Part shown: positions 18,853 through 27,829 of the stretch, piece after piece | Layout: the number at the start of each line of letters is the position of its first letter | Position numbering within the stretch: position 1 is the first letter of the stretch | Assembly (NCBI RefSeq): GCF_036245865.1 | Contig: NZ_BTTW01000011.1 | Coordinates: 124,001 to 188,000, forward strand | Direction: 5' to 3' | Length of the DNA stretch: 64,000 bases | From: Corallococcus caeni | GTDB lineage: Bacteria > Myxococcota > Myxococcia > Myxococcales > Myxococcaceae | Notes under the pieces: generated by a model | Told to the model about the DNA's origin: nothing | Seen by the model: the letters and a program-made list of their open reading frames with translations, nothing else | Databases searched by the model: none | Made by a program: the position numbers and the translations under genes

Positions 18853-19052
18853 TGCCCACCTCCGCCAGAGAAGCCGTTGGGGTTGCGTGGAAGCCGTCTT
18901 GAAGAATGTGCCCACGAGCCCATGCCACGCAAGGGCCCATGAACATCCGCTTCCCGCCCACACCTCGTTACGCGCGTGCGGGCGGAATGGACGCTAGCGC
19001 TTTGGGGTGACACGGCAGGTCGGGTGGTGTGCCGCGCGACCCCGCACGTTGC

Positions 19053-20129
19053 TCAGGACGCGACGGGGAGGGAGCGGCGGGGCTTGCGCTCCACGGCGGC
19101 CTTGAGCTGGCCGCAGCCCGCGTCGATGTCGATGCCACGACGCTGGCGCACCGTGCTGGGCACGCCGTGCGACGTGAGCACGTCCTGGAACGCGCGCACC
19201 GCGTCGGGGACGCTGGGCCCGCCGTCATAGCCCACGGTGGGGTTGAGCGGGATGACGTTCACGTGCGCGTCCATCCCGTGCAGCAGCTGGCCCAGCGTGT
19301 GCGCGTGCTCCGCGGTGTCGTTGCGGCCGGAGATGAGCGTCCACTCGAAGAAGATGCGGCGCTTGCGCTTCGCCACGTAGTAGCGGCACGCGTCCATCAG
19401 CTCGTTGAGCGGCCAGCGGCGGCCCGCGGGCACCAGCGCGGCGCGCTCCGCGTCCGTCGCGCCGTGGAGGCTCACCGCCAACTGCACCGGGCGGGCCTCG
19501 TCCGCGAGTCGGACGATGCCGGGCACCACGCCCACGGTGGACAGGGTGATGAAGCGCGGCGCCAGCGCCAGGCCCTTGGGGTCCACGAGGATGTCCACCG
19601 CGGCCATCGTGTGCTCGTAGTTGTGCAGGGGCTCGCCCATGCCCATGAGCACGATGTTGCGCAGGCTCTCCCCCTGCGCGCGCAGGACGCGGGTGACGTG
19701 GAGCACCTGGCCCACGATCTCGCCCGGCGTCAGGTGGCGCGACAGCCCCATCTGCCCGGTGGCGCAGAACACGCAGCCCATGGCGCACCCGGCCTGCGTG
19801 CTCACGCACACGGTGGCGCGGCCCTTGAAGCGCATCAGCACCGTTTCAATGGTCTGCGCGTCGTGCAGGCGCAGCAGCAGCTTGTGGGTGAGCCCGTCGC
19901 TGCTGAAGCTCTCGTGGTGCGTGGCCAGCACGCCCAGGTGCGCGCGCTCCTGGAGCACGGCCTGGAGGTCCGGCCGCAGCCCGCTCACGTCGCCTGACGC
20001 CGTCACGCCGTCGCGGTACAGGCCCGTCCACACGCGCTCGCGGTATTGGGGGCTGAAGCCCCACTCGGCGAGCCGCGCATCCAGCGCGGAGCGGGGCAGG
20101 TCGTAGAGGTTGACGGTGGCGTCCGGCAT
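19053..20129 (-). CDS. rlmN: 23S rRNA/tRNA adenine-C2 methyltransferase RlmN
   Basis: A 358-residue radical-SAM methylase that makes m2A2503 in 23S rRNA and m2A37 in tRNAs. The cluster motif CAMGCVFC follows VSTQAG; GMGEPLHNYEH, and the C-terminal cysteine region FEWTLISGRND...GCGQLK are those of the family. The open frame runs about 200 codons further upstream, but only the ATG at 20129 begins the RlmN N-terminus (VNLYDLPRSAL). Confidence 0.94.
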   Translation of the reverse strand: MPDATVNLYDLPRSALDARLAEWGFSPQYRERVWTGLYRDGVTASGDVSGLRPDLQAVLQERAHLGVLATHHESFSSDGLTHKLLLRLHDAQTIETVLMRFKGRATVCVSTQAGCAMGCVFCATGQMGLSRHLTPGEIVGQVLHVTRVLRAQGESLRNIVLMGMGEPLHNYEHTMAAVDILVDPKGLALAPRFITLSTVGVVPGIVRLADEARPVQLAVSLHGATDAERAALVPAGRRWPLNELMDACRYYVAKRKRRIFFEWTLISGRNDTAEHAHTLGQLLHGMDAHVNVIPLNPTVGYDGGPSVPDAVRAFQDVLTSHGVPSTVRQRRGIDIDAGCGQLKAAVERKPRRSLPVAS

Positions 20130-20310
20130 GACGGGGCCTGGGATAACACACCCGGCGCTGTCGCACCCGGGCCCGCCGGCCTGAAGGGCGGCCAGGAGAG
20201 CGCGCGCACGCGGTGGCGGGCCGGGGTTGGGGTGCCCGGGGGCATGGCGGCGTCCAGCGGGTGACACCTCGCGTGCGAGCGTGCCGCGTCGTGCCAATCG
20301 TGCAGGGCCT

Positions 20311-21798
20311 ATGGGTCTGGCCATCCAGCAGGAGGAGTTCACGCCGCAGGAGCATGAGCGGTTCGTGGCGCGGCTCGCGGAGAGCCTGGAGGCGCTGCGG
20401 CAGGTGCTCCGGCGTCCCGGCTTCGGCGTGGGGCCCGTGACGATGGGCGCGGAGCTGGAGGTGGCGCTGGTGGACGGCGCGGGTTCGCCGCTGCCGGTGA
20501 ACCAGCAGGTGCTGGCGAAGTCGAAGGACGACCGGCTCACGCTGGAGCTCAACCGCTTCAACATGGAGATGAACCTGCGTCCCTCGCCGCTGGCGGGACG
20601 GCCGTTCACGGGGCTCCAGGCCCAGCTGGACGACGTGCTGACGGAGCTCAAGCGCGCGGCGGCGACGGAGGGCGCGCGCGTGGCGGCGGTGGGCATCCTC
20701 CCCACGCTGCGGCAGGTGGACCTGGGGAAGAACGCGCTCACGCCGCAGCCGCGCTACCGGGCGCTGGCCACCGCCATCCGCAGGCGGCGCGACGGGCCCT
20801 TCCAGGTGGCCATCGCGGGCGACGACACGCTCAACCTCACCTGGGAGGACGTGACGCTGGAGGGGGCGAACACGTCGCTCCAGTTCCACCTGCGCGTGGC
20901 TCCGGAGGACTTCGCGCGCGTGTACAACGCCGCGCAGCTGGCCACCGGGCCGGTGCTGGCCGCGTGCGGCAACTCGCCGGTGTTCCTGGGCAAGCGGCTG
21001 TGGGAGGAGACGCGCGTGGCCCTCTTCCAGCAGGCCACCGACGACCGCAGCGACAGCGACGAGGCCGCGCACCTGCACCCGCGCGTGACGTTCGGCCACG
21101 GCTGGGTGCGCGAGGGCGCGCACGAGCTGTTCGCGGAGGCCGTGGCGCTCTACCCGGCGCTGTTGCCGGTGCTGGGGCAGGAGTCCCCGCTGGAGGTGGT
21201 GGCCGCCGGGGGCCTGCCGAAGCTGGAGGAGCTGCGGCTGCACCATGGGACGGTCTGGTCGTGGAACCGGGCCGTCTATGATCCGCACGGAGAAGGCCAC
21301 CTGCGCATCGAGTTCCGCGCGCTGCCGTCGGGCCCCACCGTGGTGGACATGGTGGCCAACGGCGCGTTCCTGCTGGGGCTGACGCTGGGGCTGGCGGAGC
21401 GGGTGGACGCGCTGCTGCCGGCGCTGCCCTTCTGGCAGGCGCGGCGCAACTTCAAGCAGGCGGCGCATCACGGCCTGGGCGCGACGCTGCTGTGGCCGGC
21501 GGAGGCCGCGCCCAGCCCCCGGGTGATGCCGGCGGTGGAGCTGGTGAAGCAGCTCTTGCCGGTGGCGCGGCGCGGGCTGGTGGAGGCCGGCGTGGAAGCG
21601 GCGGAGGCGGACGGGCTCCTGGACATCATCTCCCGGCGGGTGGCGCTCCAGCGGACCGGGGCGCGCTGGCAGCGGGCCGTGCTGGAGCGGCTGGAGGCGC
21701 ACATGCCCCGCCAGGACGCGCTGGCGGCCATGCTGGAGCGCTACCTGGAGCTGTCCGAGGAGGGGCTGCCGGTGCACACCTGGCCGGTGGAGCGCTGA
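20311..21798 (+). CDS. Glutamate-cysteine ligase family 2 (GCS2) protein
   Basis: A 495-residue enzyme of the ATP-grasp-like carboxylate-amine ligase group. It starts with GPVTMGAELEVALVD, continues with LELNRFNMEMNL, the acidic VAIAGDDTLNLTWEDVTLEGANTSLQFHLRV, and a C-terminal RIEFRALPSGPTVVDMVANGAFLLGL arginine segment. The family makes gamma-glutamyl amides; the amine used here is unknown. ATG at 20311 is chosen since the upstream reading frame has no family similarity; the ribosome site is weak. Confidence 0.83.
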   Translation: MGLAIQQEEFTPQEHERFVARLAESLEALRQVLRRPGFGVGPVTMGAELEVALVDGAGSPLPVNQQVLAKSKDDRLTLELNRFNMEMNLRPSPLAGRPFTGLQAQLDDVLTELKRAAATEGARVAAVGILPTLRQVDLGKNALTPQPRYRALATAIRRRRDGPFQVAIAGDDTLNLTWEDVTLEGANTSLQFHLRVAPEDFARVYNAAQLATGPVLAACGNSPVFLGKRLWEETRVALFQQATDDRSDSDEAAHLHPRVTFGHGWVREGAHELFAEAVALYPALLPVLGQESPLEVVAAGGLPKLEELRLHHGTVWSWNRAVYDPHGEGHLRIEFRALPSGPTVVDMVANGAFLLGLTLGLAERVDALLPALPFWQARRNFKQAAHHGLGATLLWPAEAAPSPRVMPAVELVKQLLPVARRGLVEAGVEAAEADGLLDIISRRVALQRTGARWQRAVLERLEAHMPRQDALAAMLERYLELSEEGLPVHTWPVER

Positions 21799-21883
21799 GG
21801 TTTCCCCAAGCCTGGGGGCCCTTGTCGGGACGGGGCCGTCGCGGTGAATAATCCCGGCATCCTGTCGGTCAGCCTGCGGGGCC

Positions 21884-23380
21884 ATGCGCCTCGCGCTGAA
21901 GGGTGCCGTTTCCGTGATTGCCTCCTTGTTCGCTTCGTTCCGCTCCGGCGCTCGCCGGAAGTCCTTCCTCGTGCCTGTGCTGTTGTGCGCGGGCGCGCTC
22001 ACCGCGTGCTCGACCACCCGGAGCCACGCCAACGACCTGGCGGAGAAGGGCCGCTTCGTCGAGGCGGCCGAGGTCTACGTGAAGCTCGTCAACGACGAGC
22101 CCAACAACCCGGAGTATCGCGCGTCGCTGGAGGACCTGCGCTGGCGCGGCCTGTCGCAGCTGCTCACCCAGGCGCGGCAGGCGCGCGTGGAGGGGCGGGA
22201 CGAGGACGCGGAGGCGAACCTGGAGCAGTTCTTCGCCTACAAGGTGAAGTGGAACTCCAAGCTGGATGGCGGCATGGAGAGCTCGCTGCTGGAGGAGATG
22301 GCCGGCACGCACCAGCACCTGCGCCAGCTCATCATCGAACCGGCGAAGCAGGGCCACGCGCTGACGGCGGAGGCGCGCCTGGAGCGCAAGCGCGCGCTGC
22401 TGGGCAACCCGGAGATGGCGCCCATCCGCCGCGACATGGAGGAGGCGGTGGCGCAGGGCGGCGCGGCGACGTGCGCGAAGCTGAAGCAGTCGCTGTCCGG
22501 CGGCGCGCAGCACTGGACGGAGCTGGTGTCGCGCTACTGCGGCCACTACCAGCAGCCCGCGCCCCGCGCGGGGATGTTCCCGGAGGCGCTGGGGGGGCCC
22601 ACGTGGCAGGTGTCCGTGGATGGCATCAGCAACGACGTGGTGCAGTACCTGATGTCGCGGCTGTCGGGCGCGTTCGAGGCCTCGCCCTGGTACTCGGAGG
22701 CGTCCCAGCGCTCCGTGCCCCTCACCATCGCCGGGAGCCTGAGCGAGCGGCGCATCAGCGAGCCGGTGACGCTGACGGCGCCGTGGACGGAGCGCGTGCC
22801 GTACACGGACCACGAGGACCGCACCGCGACGGCGGAGGTGCCGTACTCGGTGGAGGAGTCCTACGAGGAGAAGGGCGTGATGAAGAAGCGCCTGGTCCAG
22901 CAGAAGAAGACGGTCGAGTACAAGACGACGGTGGAGGTGACGAAGTACCGCGACGTCTCCCGCTCCTTCGACTACCACGCGCAGCGCCGGGGCGTGGAGT
23001 ACCACTTCGCGGTGGTGGCCCAGGGCTTCCTCCAGGAGCGCCACGCGCCGCTGGCGGTGAAGGCGGAGCAGTCCCTGGAGGCCTCCGGCTACGAGCACAA
23101 CATCACCTTCGAGCCCGGCGGCGTGCGCCCGCAGAAGTTCGAGCGCCCCAACAAGGAGGGCTGGCTGGACGGCCAGTTGCGCGGCTACGAGCAGACCTTC
23201 TTCGCGTCGCTCCTGTCGCGCTGGCAGGAGTCGTTCTGCAACGCGCCTTCCTTCGCCATCGAGGACGCGGCCCGCTGCGCGCGCGGCGGCGCGGAGCTGC
23301 CCGCGCCCGCGAAGCAGGCCCTGCTGGACACGCTGGGCGACGACGCGGCGCAGGTGCACCGGCTGTTCGTCTGGAACTGA
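21884..23380 (+). CDS. Large hypothetical lipoprotein, 498 aa
   Basis: A lipoprotein with an unusually long N-region before the hydrophobic stretch LVPVLLCAGALTAC (lipobox, Cys at about 42). After it come a short TPR-like helix pair (about 45-80), a charged helical part, and a beta-rich part (about 240-390) with a Tyr/Lys/Glu-rich segment (EESYEEKGVMKKRLVQQKKTVEYKTTVEV) that looks like long beta strands. Cysteines near the C-terminus (SFCNAPS, ARCARG) may form a disulphide. I do not recognise the family. An alternative start nearer the hydrophobic segment is possible. Confidence 0.72.
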   Translation: MRLALKGAVSVIASLFASFRSGARRKSFLVPVLLCAGALTACSTTRSHANDLAEKGRFVEAAEVYVKLVNDEPNNPEYRASLEDLRWRGLSQLLTQARQARVEGRDEDAEANLEQFFAYKVKWNSKLDGGMESSLLEEMAGTHQHLRQLIIEPAKQGHALTAEARLERKRALLGNPEMAPIRRDMEEAVAQGGAATCAKLKQSLSGGAQHWTELVSRYCGHYQQPAPRAGMFPEALGGPTWQVSVDGISNDVVQYLMSRLSGAFEASPWYSEASQRSVPLTIAGSLSERRISEPVTLTAPWTERVPYTDHEDRTATAEVPYSVEESYEEKGVMKKRLVQQKKTVEYKTTVEVTKYRDVSRSFDYHAQRRGVEYHFAVVAQGFLQERHAPLAVKAEQSLEASGYEHNITFEPGGVRPQKFERPNKEGWLDGQLRGYEQTFFASLLSRWQESFCNAPSFAIEDAARCARGGAELPAPAKQALLDTLGDDAAQVHRLFVWN

Positions 23381-23408
23381 AGGCCCGCGGTTCGCGCAGG
23401 GCGTGGCC

Positions 23409-24185
23409 TCAGCCCTCGTCCTCCGCGCCCTTGCGCAGGCCCAGCATGCGGCGCAGCTCGCGCGCGGACTGGCGGCTCACCTCCACCGCGTGGCCCCGCG
23501 CCGTGCGCGCCAGGTAGCCGCCCGTCTCCAGCGGCTCCAGCCGCGTCACGTGCGACAGGTTGAGCAGCGCGCGGCGGTGCACCCGGTGGAAGTGCTCCGG
23601 GGGCAGCTTGTCCGCCAGTTCGTTCAGCGTGAAGTCGGTGAGGAAGTCGCCCTGCGCGGTGAACACCGTCACCAACTCGTCCTCCAGCGACGCGTGGGAG
23701 ATGGCGTCCGGCGACACCAGCACCAGGCCCTGCCGCGTCGGGATGGGCAGCCGCGTCAGCGCCGGCTTGTCGGCCACTGGCGCCGCCGGCTGCGCCACGG
23801 CCACGGGCTTCACCCGCGCCGGCAGCCGCGCCCGCGCGCGCTCCAGCGCCTTCTGCAACCGCGCCGCCTCCACGGGCTTGAGCACGTAGTCCACCGCGCC
23901 GTGCTCGAAGGCGTTCACCGCGTGCTCCGCGTGGGCGGTGCAGAAGATGACATGGGGGCCGCCCTCGGGCAGCAGCGCCATCGCGTCCAGCCCGCTCAGC
24001 CCCGGCATGTGGATGTCCAGCAGCACCACGTCCACGCCGCCCGCGCGCACCGCCGCGAGCACCGAGTCCCCATCCACCGCCTCGCCGCAGACGCTCACGT
24101 CCGGCAGCGCGGCCAGCAGGCGGGACAGGCGCTTCCGGGCCAGCAGTTCATCGTCGGCGATGAGGACGCGCAGGGGCTCTCTCAC
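23409..24185 (-). CDS. LytTR-family response regulator
   Basis: A 258-residue regulator: receiver domain (about 5-120) with acidic pocket IADDE, phospho-acceptor Asp57 in LLDIHMPG, and Lys in YVLKPVE; then an Ala/Pro linker and a LytTR DNA-binding domain (about 155-250; FHRVHRRALLNLSHVTRLE). It binds repeats in promoters when phosphorylated. Its GTG start overlaps the kinase stop (GTGA), so it is the cognate partner. Convergent with the large lipoprotein gene. Confidence 0.92.
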   Translation of the reverse strand: MREPLRVLIADDELLARKRLSRLLAALPDVSVCGEAVDGDSVLAAVRAGGVDVVLLDIHMPGLSGLDAMALLPEGGPHVIFCTAHAEHAVNAFEHGAVDYVLKPVEAARLQKALERARARLPARVKPVAVAQPAAPVADKPALTRLPIPTRQGLVLVSPDAISHASLEDELVTVFTAQGDFLTDFTLNELADKLPPEHFHRVHRRALLNLSHVTRLEPLETGGYLARTARGHAVEVSRQSARELRRMLGLRKGAEDEG

Positions 24186-25240
24186 GTGAGGACTCCGGGT
24201 TGGGGGCCCTGGCGGGGCAGGGTGACGGTGACACGGGTGCGCCCGTCGGCGCTCTCCAGCGACAAGAGGGCGTGGCCGCCGTAGGCCAGCGCCAACCTGC
24301 GCTCCACGGTGGGCAGGCCCACGCTGCCCTCGCGCGGACCCCTGGACGCGCCGGGGTTGTCGATGGACACCACCACCGCTCCCTCACGCGCCACCACCTC
24401 CACGGTGAGCGGACCCCGGTGGCCGGCCGCCGGGCCGTGCTTCACCGCGTTCTCCGCCAGCGGCAGCAGCAGCAGCGGCGGCACGGGCACGTCCGCGAGC
24501 CCGTCCGCCACGTCCATGCGCAGCTGGAACAGGTCCGGGTCGCGCAAGAGGTGCAGGTCGAAGAGCGTGCGCATCAGCTCCAGCTCCTGCGACAGCGGCC
24601 AGGTGACGCTGCGCACGCCCGCGAGCACCGAGCGGAGCATCGTGGACAGCCGCAGCACGGCGGCCTCGGCGACGGCGCCGTCCTCGCGGCACCACTCCGC
24701 GATGGCGTTCAGCGTGTTGAAGAGGAAGTGCGGATCCAGGTGGCTGCGCAGGGCCAGCAGCTGCGCCTGCTCGGCCTCCCAGGCGAAGCGGGCGGCGCGG
24801 GCCCGCTCGTGGGCCAGCGTCTCTTCAAAACCGATGTCTCGCCCCAGCCCCCAGCCCGCGACGAGGAACAAGCCGCCGCAGATGGCCAGGTTGTACGGCT
24901 CCGACAGGAAGGTGTCCTGCATGTGCGTGACGCGCGGCAGGGCATAGCCCACCGACAGCACCACGCCGCTGCCCACCGCCGCGTAGAGCAGCAGGCGGAT
25001 GCCGCCGTGGCTCAGGTCCAGCCCCTCCGGGAACAGCACCCGGTACGACACGGGCGCCACCGCGACGCACAGCAGGCACAGCAAGAGGCCAATCCAGAAC
25101 GCGCGCGGATCCACGCTCCAGCGCACCTGGGCCGCGAGCAGCGGAAGCGATACCAGGACGATGGGCGCCAGCCGCCACGGCGCGACGAGCGCGCGCAGCG
25201 TGGCGCGAACGATGGAGCCTTCCGACGACGTCTCCTGCAT
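24182..25240 (-). CDS. LytS-type sensor histidine kinase
   Basis: A 352-residue membrane kinase. Four or more membrane segments occupy residues 15-155; the cytoplasmic part has a HisKA_7TM/His_kinase box LRSHLDPHFLFNTLNAIAEW (phospho-His region near 190) and an HATPase domain with PLLLLPLAENAVKHG and VDNPG-like IDNPGASRG. It phosphorylates the LytTR regulator encoded downstream. The ATG at 25240 lacks an obvious ribosome site and follows a 37-codon gene by 31 bases, so translation may be coupled to it. Confidence 0.88.
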   Translation of the reverse strand: MQETSSEGSIVRATLRALVAPWRLAPIVLVSLPLLAAQVRWSVDPRAFWIGLLLCLLCVAVAPVSYRVLFPEGLDLSHGGIRLLLYAAVGSGVVLSVGYALPRVTHMQDTFLSEPYNLAICGGLFLVAGWGLGRDIGFEETLAHERARAARFAWEAEQAQLLALRSHLDPHFLFNTLNAIAEWCREDGAVAEAAVLRLSTMLRSVLAGVRSVTWPLSQELELMRTLFDLHLLRDPDLFQLRMDVADGLADVPVPPLLLLPLAENAVKHGPAAGHRGPLTVEVVAREGAVVVSIDNPGASRGPREGSVGLPTVERRLALAYGGHALLSLESADGRTRVTVTLPRQGPQPGVLT

Positions 25241-25271
25241 GCGGAGGCGGAAGGCTACACCGTCCCGCGTC

Positions 25272-25385
25272 CTAGCGCTGGGGGACGGGCGCGGGGACCA
25301 GGTCCAGGACGAGCGTCCCGGCGAGGACCGCGGGGAAGAAGAGGACGGCGAGCACGAACAGGAGCGGCGAGCGCAGTGAGAACAT
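25272..25385 (-). CDS. Predicted 37-aa single-pass membrane peptide
   Basis: A short open frame (ATG at 25385, TAG at 25272) read directly from the minus strand. It encodes one hydrophobic helix (LLFVLAVLFFPAVLAGTLVL) after a short positive N-terminus (MFSLRSP) and a Pro-rich tail. GGAG lies about 9 bases ahead of the ATG. It sits immediately upstream of the kinase gene on the same strand, so it is a candidate small regulator or ligand of the LytS-like kinase. No homologue is recalled. Confidence 0.55.
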   Translation of the reverse strand: MFSLRSPLLFVLAVLFFPAVLAGTLVLDLVPAPVPQR

Positions 25386-25495
25386 GGGGGGTTTCTCCAG
25401 TGTCCGTGAAACATGCCCACGAACTCTGGCACCGACCCAGGGACCCGCCGGGGAGGGTTGCCCCCGGCCGTCGCGAGTCCGGGGTGAGCGGTCGC

Positions 25496-26935
<1,440 letters not shown>

Positions 26936-26945
26936 TTAGTGCGAA

Positions 26946-26960
26946 GGCAAGAGCTTTGCC
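26946..26960. promoter_or_regulatory. Inverted repeat in hemY-csgA promoter region
   Basis: GGCAA and TTGCC flank GAGCT (GGCAAGAGCTTTGCC), centred 39 bases upstream of the csgA ATG, in the 104-bp gap shared by the divergent hemY and csgA promoters. Position suits an operator. A TTAATAAAGG stretch just ahead of the ATG could be a -10 box or an untypical ribosome site. Confidence 0.35.
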
Positions 26961-26991
26961 AAGGAGAGCCACCCGGCGCGTTAATAAAGGC

Positions 26992-27681
26992 ATGCGCTAT
27001 GTCATCACGGGAGCAAGCCGTGGCATCGGTTTCGAATTCGTGCAGCAACTGCTGCGACGGGGGGAAACCGTGGACGCCGGCGTGCGGGCCCCGGAGCTTG
27101 CGCGTCGGCTGGAGCCGCTGCTGCTGGAGGCGGGCAACCGCCTGAGGATCCACCCGCTGGACGTCACCCGCGCGGAGAGCGTCCAGGCGTTCGCGGAGCG
27201 CGTCTCCCGCGAGCCGGTGGACGTGCTCATCAACAACGCGGGCGTGTCCGGCCTGTGGGTGGGGCTGCACGAGCTGGACTTCGAGGACCTGGCCCGCACC
27301 TTCGAGGTGAACGCGCTCGGGCCGCTGCGCATCACCTCCGCGTTGCTGCCCGCGCTGCGGACCGGGGCGGGGCGCAAGGTGGCGCACGTCACGTCGCGCA
27401 TGGGGTCGCTCTCCAGCAACACGGAGGGCGGCGCGTACGCCTACCGCATGTCCAAGGCCGCGCTGAACATGGGCGTGCGCTCCATGTCCAACGACCTGCG
27501 CCGCGAGGGGCTGGCGTGCGTGCTGCTGCATCCGGGTTGGGTGCAGACGGACATGGGCGGGCAGGACGCGCCGCTTCCGCCGGAGGAGTCCGTGCGCGGG
27601 ATGCTGAGGGTCATCGACAGCATCTCGCTGGAGCACTCCGGCCGGTTCTTCGACTACGAGGGCGCCGAAGTACCCTGGTAG
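26992..27681 (+). CDS. csgA: C-signal protein CsgA (short-chain dehydrogenase family)
   Basis: The protein makes the contact-dependent C-signal needed for rippling, aggregation and sporulation in myxobacteria. It is a 229-residue SDR with TGASRGIG (residues 6-13), NNAG (81-84), Ser135 and the Tyr151-x-x-x-Lys155 pair. Ser135, Lys155 and total length coincide with M. xanthus CsgA (p25), as does the tail HSGRFFDYEG...EVPW, from memory of that sequence. p25 is cut by PopC to p17; cardiolipin phospholipase activity has also been reported for CsgA. The ATG at 26992 is fixed by this match, though its ribosome site (AAAGG) is too close to be ideal. Confidence 0.92.
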   Translation: MRYVITGASRGIGFEFVQQLLRRGETVDAGVRAPELARRLEPLLLEAGNRLRIHPLDVTRAESVQAFAERVSREPVDVLINNAGVSGLWVGLHELDFEDLARTFEVNALGPLRITSALLPALRTGAGRKVAHVTSRMGSLSSNTEGGAYAYRMSKAALNMGVRSMSNDLRREGLACVLLHPGWVQTDMGGQDAPLPPEESVRGMLRVIDSISLEHSGRFFDYEGAEVPW

Positions 27682-27701
27682 TGGCCTGAGGGATGAGGGC
27701 A

Positions 27702-27737
27702 GTGTTCCCGGGTGAACACCGCCCGGCCCCACGGGGC
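27702..27737. terminator. Twin inverted repeats after csgA
   Basis: GTGTTC (27702-27707) / GAACAC (27714-27719) and GCCCC (27726-27730) / GGGGC (27733-27737) form two hairpins starting 20 bases after the csgA stop. There is no T-run, so termination would be factor-assisted; alternatively the first palindrome is an operator for the lipoprotein gene downstream. Confidence 0.4.
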
Positions 27738-27829
27738 AGGCAAGCGGCCCTGGGGTGCGAGGCCTTCCCTGGCGCCTGTCTGCCCTCGTCCCCATCTCGT
27801 CGCGAGGATGTCTGCGGCGGAGGGGTGGG

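Noticed and set aside
20130-20741. N-terminal extension of RlmN
   Set aside because: It overlaps the GCS2 gene on the other strand and has no RlmN features; the family starts at 20129.
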